Source: Verrucomicrobiota bacterium (GTDB lineage Bacteria > Verrucomicrobiota > Verrucomicrobiia > Limisphaerales > JAHEOI01). From it: a stretch of DNA of 13,168 nt. The DNA lies in assembly GCA_018610125.1 (NCBI GenBank), contig JAHEOI010000346.1:1-13168 (forward strand), given 5' to 3'. Below are positions 1 through 7,164 of the stretch, piece after piece. Under the pieces are notes generated by a model. The model was not told the DNA's origin. It saw nothing but the letters and a program-made list of their open reading frames with translations, and ran no database searches. How positions within the stretch are numbered: the first letter of the stretch is position 1; every line of letters begins with the position of its first letter. Both the position numbers and the translations under genes were made by a program.

Positions 1-113
1 AGGGGCTAAGTGAAAACTCGTGAATTTGACAAGCCGGAATCGTGGGCTCCCGGCGCCCGGAAATGTCCGTTGCCCAGTTTGCAGGTGAGCTTCCTTGCTG
101 GATCCGATGCCAT

Positions 114-134
114 AGTGCCCGGACATCGGGCGCT
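114..134 (+). other. Hairpin in pyc leader (8-bp stem, 5-nt loop)
   Basis: AGTGCCCG at 114-121 pairs with CGGGCGCT at 127-134 around the loop GACAT, with one G-U wobble. It sits 10 nt before a second, longer hairpin. There is no following T-run, so it is not a classic Rho-independent terminator. Its role is unknown. Confidence 0.4.
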
Positions 135-144
135 TGGGCCGACA

Positions 145-177
145 CCGATCCGATCCCGGTCACGACGATCGGGTCGG
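145..177 (+). other. Hairpin in pyc leader (11-bp stem, 11-nt loop)
   Basis: CCGATCCGATC at 145-155 pairs with GATCGGGTCGG at 167-177 with one G-U wobble, leaving an 11-nt loop. A T5 run follows only at 190-194, too far from the stem for a canonical intrinsic terminator. It may be part of a 5' UTR structure or a degenerate terminator of an upstream gene. Confidence 0.4.
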
Positions 178-346
178 CGGCTAGGCAGGTTTTTAGGTGA
201 CGCCGGCTCATTCAGGCTTGCTATCTCCCTTTTACCTTGACCCGGCTCGCCCCTCTTGGCAAACAGCCGGTGGCTCTTCCTTTATGGAGTGGCTTGGTTT
301 GCTTCTTTTTTGAGAGGGGAGTAGCTTTCCGTTCGCATTATTGCAT

Positions 347-3300
347 ATGAGTGGTTCTCGACGACAAACGCAGTCAGGAAGCCAAAGACACCACCCCGGC
401 TCGGCGGTTGGAGGTGGTCCCAAAAAGCTTCTGGTGGCCAATCGCAGTGAAATCGCCATTCGGGTTTTCCGGGCGGCGACGGAGCTGGATTTACGAACGG
501 TGGCCATCTACGCTCAGGAAGACCGTTTCTCGATTCACCGTTTTAAAGCCGACGAGGCTTATCTGGTCGGTGAGGGCAAAGGGCCGGTAGCGGCTTACCT
601 TGACATTCCCGGAATTGTCAGCTTGGCCATTGAGAAAGGGGTCGACATGATCCATCCCGGGTATGGATTCCTTTCTGAAAATGCCGAATTTGCGAGGGCT
701 TGTCGCGAGGCCGGGATCACATTTGTCGGGCCCCGTCCGGAGCTTTTGGATCGGATCGGGGACAAGGTGAGTGCGCGAAACCTGGCCGAGAAGGCAGGCT
801 TGCCGACGTTGCCCGGAACCCCCGAGCCGATTACCGACCGTGAGGCAGCCTTACGAGCTGCGGGTCAGATCGGATTCCCGTTGATGATCAAGGCTGCTTA
901 TGGCGGTGGTGGACGCGGCATGCGGGTGGTCTATCACTCGGAAGACCTGAGCCGCTTATTGGATGAGGCACAAAGTGAATCGGAACAAGCCTTTGGCAAT
1001 GCCGCGGTCTTTCTCGAAAAGTACATTCCCCGCGCCAAGCATGTGGAAGTTCAAGTGCTTGGGGATTCTCACGGGAATGTCGTTCATCTCCATGAGCGGG
1101 ATTGCTCTGTTCAGCGACGCCATCAGAAGGTGGTTGAGATTGCTCCCTCGATCGGGCTTGATCCGAAAGCTCGCCAAGAGCTTTGTGCCGCTGCTGTGCG
1201 GCTGGCACGCGAGGTGGAATATGACAACGCAGGGACAGTCGAGTTCCTCTTCGATCTGGATCAAAACGACTGGTATTTCATCGAAATGAACCCGCGGATC
1301 CAGGTCGAGCATACCGTGACCGAGCAGATCACCGGGATCGACCTTGTTCGTTCTCAAATCCTGATTGCTCAAGGGCATCGGATGCACGATCAAGAGCTTG
1401 CCTTGCCGGAACAGGAGAAGATTCCTCGAGAGGGCGTGGCGGTCCAGTGTCGGGTCACTACCGAGGATCCCGAAAACAAGTTCACTCCGGATTACGGCAA
1501 GATCCTGAATTATCGCTCCGCGGTCGGTTTCGGGATTCGCCTTGATGGCGGCATGGGAGATACGGGGGCGGTGATTACCCCGTTTTACGATTCCTTGCTC
1601 GTGAAGATCACCGCCTCCGGCCAGACGTTCGAATTGGCTCTCCAGCGAATGGATCGGGCCCTGCGTGAGTTTCGCATTCGGGGGGTCAAGACGAATATCC
1701 CGTTCCTCGAAAATGTCATTGCTCATCCGACCTTTCGGTCCGGGCAGGCGACCACGACACTGATCGACACGTCCCCGCAGCTCTTTACGTTTAAGCCGCG
1801 TCGGGATCGGGCAACGAAGCTGTTATCCTTTCTCGGGGATATCATTGTCAACGGGAGCCCGCATGCGAAAGGGTATAAGCCCGAGAAACCGTTCTCATTG
1901 GCCCAAGTGCCTGATTATGATCGGCAGGCGGAGCCTCCGGAGGGATCGCGGCAGCGCCTGCTCGAGCTGGGAGCCGAGAAGTTTGCCGAATGGGTCAAGG
2001 AGCAATCGGCGCTCTTGTTGACGGACACAACATTCCGCGACGCTCACCAATCGCTGCTGGCCACACGGGTTCGGACGTATGACATGCTGGTGCTGGCGGA
2101 CGCATTGGCCCGCCGGACCCCCGGGGTTTTCAGCCTTGAAATGTGGGGAGGCGCGACCTTCGATACGGCCATGCGGTTTCTTCGGGAAAGCCCTTGGCAA
2201 CGGCTACGCCTCCTGCGTGAGCGAATCCCCAATATCTGCTTTCAAATGCTGCTGCGTGGCTCCAACGCCGTCGGCTATTCCAATTATCCGGACAATGTCG
2301 TGGCCGGATTCGTCAAGCATGCGGCCGAAAGCGGGATCGATATCTTTCGGGTATTCGACTCGTTAAATTACACACCGAACCTTAAGGTCGCGATGGAAGC
2401 CATTCGGGAGACCCACGCGGTCTGCGAGGCCGCAATCTGCTACACCGGGAATATACTCGATCCAAAACGCGACAAGTATTCCCTTAAATATTATATCGAG
2501 CTGGCCAAAGAGCTCGAGAAGATGGGGGCCCACTTTCTGGCAATCAAGGACATGGCCGGCCTATGCCGGCCTTACGCCGCCTATAAGCTGGTCAAGGCCC
2601 TGAAGGAGGAGGTCTCCCTGCCGATTCACTTTCATACTCACGATACGAGCGGGGTTAATGCGGGCTCGATATTACGGGCGAGCGACGCTGGGTTGGATGT
2701 CGCGGATGGGGCGCTGGCATCGATGTCCGGCTCGACAAGTCAGCCGAACTTGAATTCCGTGGTCGCTTCCTTGGAACAGATGCCGCGCGAGACAGGCCTC
2801 GATCTGACTTCCTTGAACGATTTCTCGGACTATTGGGACCATGTCCGCTATTTTTATGCCCCGTTTGATACGGCCCCACGGACCGGGACGGCCGAAGTCT
2901 ACGAGCACGAAATGCCCGGAGGGCAATACACAAATTTGTTGGAGCAGGCCTCGAGCATGGGCTTGCTACACCGTTGGCGCGAGATCGCCCAATGTTATGC
3001 CGAAGTGAATCAGCTCTTCGGCGATATCATCAAAGTTACCCCGAGCAGCAAGGCGGTGGGGGATATGACGATGTTCCTCATCACCCGGGGGATTAAACCG
3101 GAAGATGTGGTCAACCTCGATCCCGGGACCCCATTCCCGGAGTCCGTTGTCGACATGCTCAAAGGAGGGTTGGGACAGCCGAAAGGGGGTTGGCCGAAGA
3201 AGCTGCAAGAGGTTGTTCTCGGTGACACGAAGCCGATCGAAGGGCGTCCCGGAGCCTACTTACCTCCCCATGACTTCGAAAAGACGCATCAGGAACTGGC

Positions 3301-3862
3301 AAGTCATTTGGAACGCGAGCCGACCGAGGATGACCTGTTTAGTCATCTGATGTACCCCGAAGTCTTCTCGGATTATGTCCAGTTTAGCCGGGAATACGGG
3401 GATGTGTCGGTTTTGCCGACGCCGGCATTCTTCTACGGCCTTCAACCGGGTGAAGAAATCTCGGTTTCGATCGAAGAAGGGAAGACGCTGTTTATCAAAC
3501 TGATTAATGTTGCCGGTGCCGACGACGAAGGACGACGTACCGTCAATTACGAATTGAACGGCATGCCGCGCGAGACGGTCGTTGTCGATCGATCGGTGCA
3601 GCAAAAGGTCAAGCCGAAGCCCAAAGGCGATCCTGCGGATCCGTTACAGGTGAGTGCTCCCATCCCGAGCATGGTCACTTCCATTGCAGTGAGCGTGGGG
3701 CATAAGGTTGCCAAGGGTGATAGGTTGATGACATTGGAGGCGATGAAAATGCAAACCGCCATATACGCGAATTGTGATGGCATTGTGGATGAAATCCTTG
3801 TCAAGGTCGGCGCCTCTGTCGAATACAAAGATCTCCTAATCCGTCTGCGTCCGAGCTCCTGA
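347..3862 (+). CDS. pyc: Pyruvate carboxylase, single-chain
   Basis: Biotin-dependent cytosolic enzyme that makes oxaloacetate from pyruvate, bicarbonate and ATP, feeding the TCA cycle and gluconeogenesis. All domains are present in the usual order. Numbered from ATG 347 (1171 aa), the biotin carboxylase begins near 28 (KKLLVANRSEIAIRVFRAA), with the ATP-grasp glycine loop near K182 (KAAYGGGGRGM), ERDCSVQRRHQK near 250 and MNPRIQVEH at 314. The carboxyltransferase begins near 557 (TDTTFRDAHQS, D560), with metal-ligand HFHTHD at 761-766. The C-terminal biotinyl domain has EAMKM with biotin lysine K1134, 37 residues from the end. Length matches the family. An in-frame TTG lies 6 nt upstream at 341. 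The N-terminus carries about 27 polar residues before the conserved core, and the usual NRGEIA reads NRSEIA. hisD follows after 45 nt. Confidence 0.97.
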   Translation: MSGSRRQTQSGSQRHHPGSAVGGGPKKLLVANRSEIAIRVFRAATELDLRTVAIYAQEDRFSIHRFKADEAYLVGEGKGPVAAYLDIPGIVSLAIEKGVDMIHPGYGFLSENAEFARACREAGITFVGPRPELLDRIGDKVSARNLAEKAGLPTLPGTPEPITDREAALRAAGQIGFPLMIKAAYGGGGRGMRVVYHSEDLSRLLDEAQSESEQAFGNAAVFLEKYIPRAKHVEVQVLGDSHGNVVHLHERDCSVQRRHQKVVEIAPSIGLDPKARQELCAAAVRLAREVEYDNAGTVEFLFDLDQNDWYFIEMNPRIQVEHTVTEQITGIDLVRSQILIAQGHRMHDQELALPEQEKIPREGVAVQCRVTTEDPENKFTPDYGKILNYRSAVGFGIRLDGGMGDTGAVITPFYDSLLVKITASGQTFELALQRMDRALREFRIRGVKTNIPFLENVIAHPTFRSGQATTTLIDTSPQLFTFKPRRDRATKLLSFLGDIIVNGSPHAKGYKPEKPFSLAQVPDYDRQAEPPEGSRQRLLELGAEKFAEWVKEQSALLLTDTTFRDAHQSLLATRVRTYDMLVLADALARRTPGVFSLEMWGGATFDTAMRFLRESPWQRLRLLRERIPNICFQMLLRGSNAVGYSNYPDNVVAGFVKHAAESGIDIFRVFDSLNYTPNLKVAMEAIRETHAVCEAAICYTGNILDPKRDKYSLKYYIELAKELEKMGAHFLAIKDMAGLCRPYAAYKLVKALKEEVSLPIHFHTHDTSGVNAGSILRASDAGLDVADGALASMSGSTSQPNLNSVVASLEQMPRETGLDLTSLNDFSDYWDHVRYFYAPFDTAPRTGTAEVYEHEMPGGQYTNLLEQASSMGLLHRWREIAQCYAEVNQLFGDIIKVTPSSKAVGDMTMFLITRGIKPEDVVNLDPGTPFPESVVDMLKGGLGQPKGGWPKKLQEVVLGDTKPIEGRPGAYLPPHDFEKTHQELASHLEREPTEDDLFSHLMYPEVFSDYVQFSREYGDVSVLPTPAFFYGLQPGEEISVSIEEGKTLFIKLINVAGADDEGRRTVNYELNGMPRETVVVDRSVQQKVKPKPKGDPADPLQVSAPIPSMVTSIAVSVGHKVAKGDRLMTLEAMKMQTAIYANCDGIVDEILVKVGASVEYKDLLIRLRPSS

Positions 3863-3907
3863 AATTTGACGTTTAACGCAGCGTTGCCTATTCTGAAGGT
3901 TTTGCCG

Positions 3908-5221
3908 ATGAAGCGACTTGATGTAACAGCAGAGAATTTGGAAGTGACTGCGCGGGAGGTGACGGCCGGGACCAGCCTCTTTGATCCGACCATTGAAGAG
4001 AGGGCGCGCTCGATCATCGCCGATGTCAGGGAGCATGGTGATTCAAAATTGGTCGAGCTGGCCAAGCGGTTTGAAGGCGCGGAGCTGACGACCGACCGGT
4101 TGAGCGTCTCAGAGGAGGAGTGCCGTGCGGCGTGCGAAGGGGTCGATGCGAGTCTTAAGGAGGCGGTCGAGCTTGCCTCTCGCAATATCGAGGCGTTTAG
4201 CCGGCATTCGTTGCGACAGAATTGGTCTGCACGAAATGATCAAGGGGCGCTGGTCGGGGAGAAATTCGATCCATTCCAGCGCGTTGGTATCTATATTCCC
4301 GGCGGCACCGCCCCTTTGATATCGACGGCACTGATGACGATCACGCTGGCGCGGGTGGCGGGATGTCCCGAGATTGCGGTTTGCACCCCGTGCGGTCAGG
4401 GTGGCCGTATCCATCCCGCGATGTTGTATGCAATCCAGAGCGCCGGGGCGAGCGAAATTTACCGCGTCGGCGGCGCGCAAGCCATTGCCGCAATGGCTTT
4501 GGGGACGGAGCGAATCCGGTCCGTGCAAAAGATCTTCGGACCCGGTAACGCGTATGTGGTTGCGGCGAAGCGCCTGTTGTTCGGTTACGTTGCGGTTGAT
4601 CTCTTGCCGGGACCGAGTGAGCTGCTTGTTATCGCCGATGAAAGTGCCGACCCCTCGTTTATCGCGTCGGATCTGTTGGCGCAAGCCGAGCATGGCAGCG
4701 GGTATGAGCGACTTTGGCTGGTGACGACTTCCGAGCAGCTCCTTGAGGCAGTTAAAGAGGCGATCCATTCTCAAGCGGCCCCGTTGCCGAGAGGGGAAAT
4801 GATGGAGCAAGCCTTGGAGAATAACTGTTGGCTGCTTCAGGTGGCATCGATCGAGCTTGCCGTTGAGCTTGCCAATCGCATAGCCCCGGAGCATTGCGAG
4901 ATTATCGCCGAAGAAGCCGAAAAGGTCGGGCGTGGCGTCATGAACGCCGGTGCGTTGTTTCTCGGGGCTCAATCCCCGACAGCGCTGGGAGATTATGTCG
5001 CCGGACCGAGTCATGAATTACCGACCGGCGGGGCCGGTAAAGCGTTTTCGGGGCTGACGGCCGACCAGTTCCAGCGTCGCACCAGCCTGGCCCAATTCGA
5101 CTCGAGCTCATTGAATGCCTCTTTCGGAGCCCTCAAGACGTTGGCCGGGCTCGAAGGTCTGGATGCCCACGTGAGGTCGGTTGAAATCCGAACCGATAAA
5201 GGGGAAGGGCCGGTGCGATAA
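3908..5221 (+). CDS. hisD: Histidinol dehydrogenase
   Basis: Zinc enzyme catalysing the last two oxidations of histidine synthesis, L-histidinol to L-histidine with two NAD+. ATG 3908 is chosen because GAAGG at 3894-3898 lies 9 nt upstream and the 437-aa product matches family length; the frame is open further up to TTG 3866, which would add 14 unlikely residues. The signature GPGNAYVVAAKR and PGPSELLVIAD are present. By comparison with E. coli HisD, the zinc ligands are Q259 and H262 (LAQAEHGS), D362 (LGDYVAGPSH) and H421 (LDAHV), and the catalytic pair is E328/H329 (APEHCEI). All key residues are intact, so it should be active. It lies 45 nt after pyc and 32 nt before hisC, consistent with co-transcription. 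The other his genes are not in this window. Confidence 0.97.
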   Translation: MKRLDVTAENLEVTAREVTAGTSLFDPTIEERARSIIADVREHGDSKLVELAKRFEGAELTTDRLSVSEEECRAACEGVDASLKEAVELASRNIEAFSRHSLRQNWSARNDQGALVGEKFDPFQRVGIYIPGGTAPLISTALMTITLARVAGCPEIAVCTPCGQGGRIHPAMLYAIQSAGASEIYRVGGAQAIAAMALGTERIRSVQKIFGPGNAYVVAAKRLLFGYVAVDLLPGPSELLVIADESADPSFIASDLLAQAEHGSGYERLWLVTTSEQLLEAVKEAIHSQAAPLPRGEMMEQALENNCWLLQVASIELAVELANRIAPEHCEIIAEEAEKVGRGVMNAGALFLGAQSPTALGDYVAGPSHELPTGGAGKAFSGLTADQFQRRTSLAQFDSSSLNASFGALKTLAGLEGLDAHVRSVEIRTDKGEGPVR

Positions 5222-5253
5222 AACCTCAAATGCTCTGACTGCCTCGAAGTGTG

Positions 5254-6423
5254 ATGGACTCAAACATGGGCTGGCCGGATCCGGATTCGCTAATTCGCCC
5301 TCACATTCGTACCCTTGAAGGCTACGTGCCCGGGGAGCAAGCCGAGACTCCCGGGCTTATCAAGCTGAATACCAACGAAAACCCTTATCCCCCGGCTCCT
5401 GCGGTGCGACGGGCAATCAAGCAAGGGGCCGACGCAAGACTGAGGCTTTATCCGAGCCCGACAGCCGAGCCGTTACGAAGCAAGCTCGCGGTCAAGCATG
5501 GGTGTCAGCCTGAGAATCTGGTTGTCGGCAATGGCTCGGACGAGCTTTTGGCATTGGCCACACGGGCGTTCGCCGAACCGTTGCCGTCGGGGCAGGGTGG
5601 TTCCAATGGAAGCGTGGGGAATGAAGCCGGCTCGCCGAAGCATAGCGGCTCGAGGATACAGTTTTTTTACCCAAGCTATTCCCTCTATCCGGTGCTGGCG
5701 CAAATTCACGGGGGACTTGCGCACGCTGTCCCGCTGAAATCCGATTTTTCGATGCCTTCGGTCAGTGAATTGGAACATGGGGGCAATTGGGACTTCGAAG
5801 CGGCGCTGACCTACATCACGACCCCGAACGCTCCAAGTGGTCGAGGATATGGGAAAGCCGAACTGGAGGCCCTTTGTCGCCGGCACCGTGGTGTGGTGAT
5901 TCTCGACGAGGCCTATGTCGACTTTGCCGAAGAGGATGCCGCCGAGCTCGCCTTGAAATATCCCCATGTGATCGTCTCGCGGACTTTCTCCAAGGCGTTT
6001 TCGCTCTGTTATCAACGGATCGGTTATTGCCTCGGCCATCCCAAGCTGATTCGGGCATTTGAGAAGATCCGGGATAGTTACAGCGTCAATGGGCTGGGTC
6101 AGCTCGCCGCCCTGACAACCCTCGAGCACCCGGACTATTATCAACGCAATTTTAAGCGGATCATCCGTCAAAGAGAGGCTTTGAAGCGAGCGCTGGAGCG
6201 CCTCGACTTTGAAGTGCTGCCGAGTCAGGCTAACTTCCTTCTGGTCCGTCCGCCTCGCTTTTCGGCCGAAAGCTGGCGGACTCAGCTACGGGATAGAAAC
6301 ATTCTCGTTCGTTGGTTTGAGCAAAGGGAGATCCGGGATTGGCTCCGAATAACCATTGGGACCCCGGCTCAAATGCGCACCTTGGTGGAAACGGTTAAGG
6401 CCATTCTCTCGCAAAGCCAATGA
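5254..6423 (+). CDS. hisC: Histidinol-phosphate aminotransferase
   Basis: PLP-dependent class I/II aminotransferase that converts imidazole-acetol phosphate and glutamate to histidinol phosphate, upstream of the HisD step in the pathway. Visible motifs are PHIRTLEGYVPGEQ near the N-terminus, NTNENPYPP, GNGSDELL, TTPNAPSG, ILDEAYVDF, and SRTFSKAFS with Schiff-base lysine K247, followed by RIGY with its conserved arginine. The product is 389 aa from ATG 5254. A GTG at 5251 and an ATG at 5266 are also in frame, and no Shine-Dalgarno clearly decides among them. About 25 Gly/Ser-rich residues at 108-134 sit between RAFAEP and the FFYPSYSLYPV segment, where most HisC proteins have a short turn. The stop overlaps the start of the next gene (ATGA at 6420-6423), indicating translational coupling. 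Confidence 0.95.
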   Translation: MDSNMGWPDPDSLIRPHIRTLEGYVPGEQAETPGLIKLNTNENPYPPAPAVRRAIKQGADARLRLYPSPTAEPLRSKLAVKHGCQPENLVVGNGSDELLALATRAFAEPLPSGQGGSNGSVGNEAGSPKHSGSRIQFFYPSYSLYPVLAQIHGGLAHAVPLKSDFSMPSVSELEHGGNWDFEAALTYITTPNAPSGRGYGKAELEALCRRHRGVVILDEAYVDFAEEDAAELALKYPHVIVSRTFSKAFSLCYQRIGYCLGHPKLIRAFEKIRDSYSVNGLGQLAALTTLEHPDYYQRNFKRIIRQREALKRALERLDFEVLPSQANFLLVRPPRFSAESWRTQLRDRNILVRWFEQREIRDWLRITIGTPAQMRTLVETVKAILSQSQ

Positions 6424-7151
6424 AGCAATGGATCACACAAATGAAGGCCTCTCCCGCGGCGGCTCGAGTTGCTCCGTTCTTTATCTTTTTGGTTTTGACC
6501 ACTGCGCAAGGGAAGATCGGAGTGCATTCGGCCTATTGGCTTTACCTTGTCAAAACGATCCTGGGTGGCTGGATGTTATGGGCTCTAAGGCGGGACTTGG
6601 CAGAGATGCGTTGGGCCATGAGCTGGGAAGCCGTCTTGACGGGGGTGGCGGTATTCCTGATTTGGGTCGGGCTGGATCCATATTATCCCTCCCTTTCGGC
6701 GCTGCAGGGGGCGTTGTTTTCCGGAGGGGGCGCGGAAGCCGGTCAAGCCGCTGCAGCAAGTGAGCAGGCGCAGCAGTGGAACCCGATTGCCGCCTTCGGT
6801 CAAAGCCCCCTATTGGCGGGACTCTTCATTGGTGTCCGTCTGATCGGCTCGTCATTGGTGGTTCCGCCTTTGGAAGAGGTCTTCTATCGCTCTTTTCTTT
6901 ATCGCTGGATCGCCACGCCGAATTTTCTGTCGGTGCGCTTGGGGGAATGGCGACTCGGCCCGTTCCTGATCACCTCGCTGATTTTCGGTCTGGCTCATTA
7001 CCAATGGTTGGCCGGCATCCTTTGCGGCCTGGCTTATCAAGGGCTGGTATGTCGGAAAAACCGTCTTGGTGATGCCATGACCGCCCATGCCATTACCAAT
7101 TTCCTTTTGGGCGCATGGGTCCTCTATAACGGGGATTGGCATTTTTGGTGA
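6420..7151 (+). CDS. CPBP-family intramembrane protease, exosortase-associated type
   Basis: 243-aa multi-pass membrane protein of the CPBP (CAAX protease and bacteriocin-processing/Abi) family. The three glutamyl-protease motifs are complete: EEVFYR at 152-157 (E152, E153, R157), FGLAH at 189-193 (H193) and HAITN at 223-227 (H223, N227). Hydrophobic segments lie near 17-33, 37-55, 70-88, 130-150, 180-200 and 205-230. A polar Gly/Ala/Gln-rich linker lies at about 103-125. The layout resembles the CAAX-prenyl-protease-related subgroup found in genomes with exosortase/PEP-CTERM sorting; that link is an inference, and no exosortase gene is in the window. The substrate is unknown. It overlaps hisC by 4 nt and abuts the next gene. 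Confidence 0.85.
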   Translation: MKQWITQMKASPAAARVAPFFIFLVLTTAQGKIGVHSAYWLYLVKTILGGWMLWALRRDLAEMRWAMSWEAVLTGVAVFLIWVGLDPYYPSLSALQGALFSGGGAEAGQAAAASEQAQQWNPIAAFGQSPLLAGLFIGVRLIGSSLVVPPLEEVFYRSFLYRWIATPNFLSVRLGEWRLGPFLITSLIFGLAHYQWLAGILCGLAYQGLVCRKNRLGDAMTAHAITNFLLGAWVLYNGDWHFW

Positions 7152-7164
7152 AAGCGCAGGACCA

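Larger units (their letters stand above)
1..346 (+). other. Non-coding leader upstream of pyc with two strong hairpins
   Basis: I see no convincing gene here. The only open frame of note (10-240) has a low-complexity, Arg/Pro/Ser-rich translation and no recognisable family. The stretch contains two adjacent strong stem-loops (annotated separately), a weaker GGGC/GCCC stem at 44-58, a T5 run at 190-194, and a purine-rich GAGAGGGGAG at about 312-321. The purine stretch resembles a ribosome binding site but lies about 25 nt before the pyc ATG, which is too far for a normal Shine-Dalgarno. It may hold the pyc promoter and 5' UTR, the end of an upstream gene, or a small RNA; nothing in it decides between these. 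Confidence 0.5.

Noticed and set aside
10..240. Open frame of 76 codons in the pyc leader
   Set aside because: Arg/Pro/Ser-rich translation typical of GC-rich non-coding DNA, no ribosome binding site, no family resemblance, and it spans two strong hairpins.
237..265. TTGACC as a -35 box for pyc
   Set aside because: No TATAAT-like hexamer at 16-18 nt spacing; the downstream sequence reads CAAACA. Not enough to call a promoter.
956..1726. Reverse-strand open frame of 256 codons antisense to pyc
   Set aside because: Shadow of the biotin carboxylase domain; no recognisable motifs and no ribosome binding site.
4109..5014. Reverse-strand open frame of 301 codons antisense to hisD
   Set aside because: Lies wholly within a well-conserved hisD with all active-site residues; the translation is compositionally odd, a shadow of codon bias.
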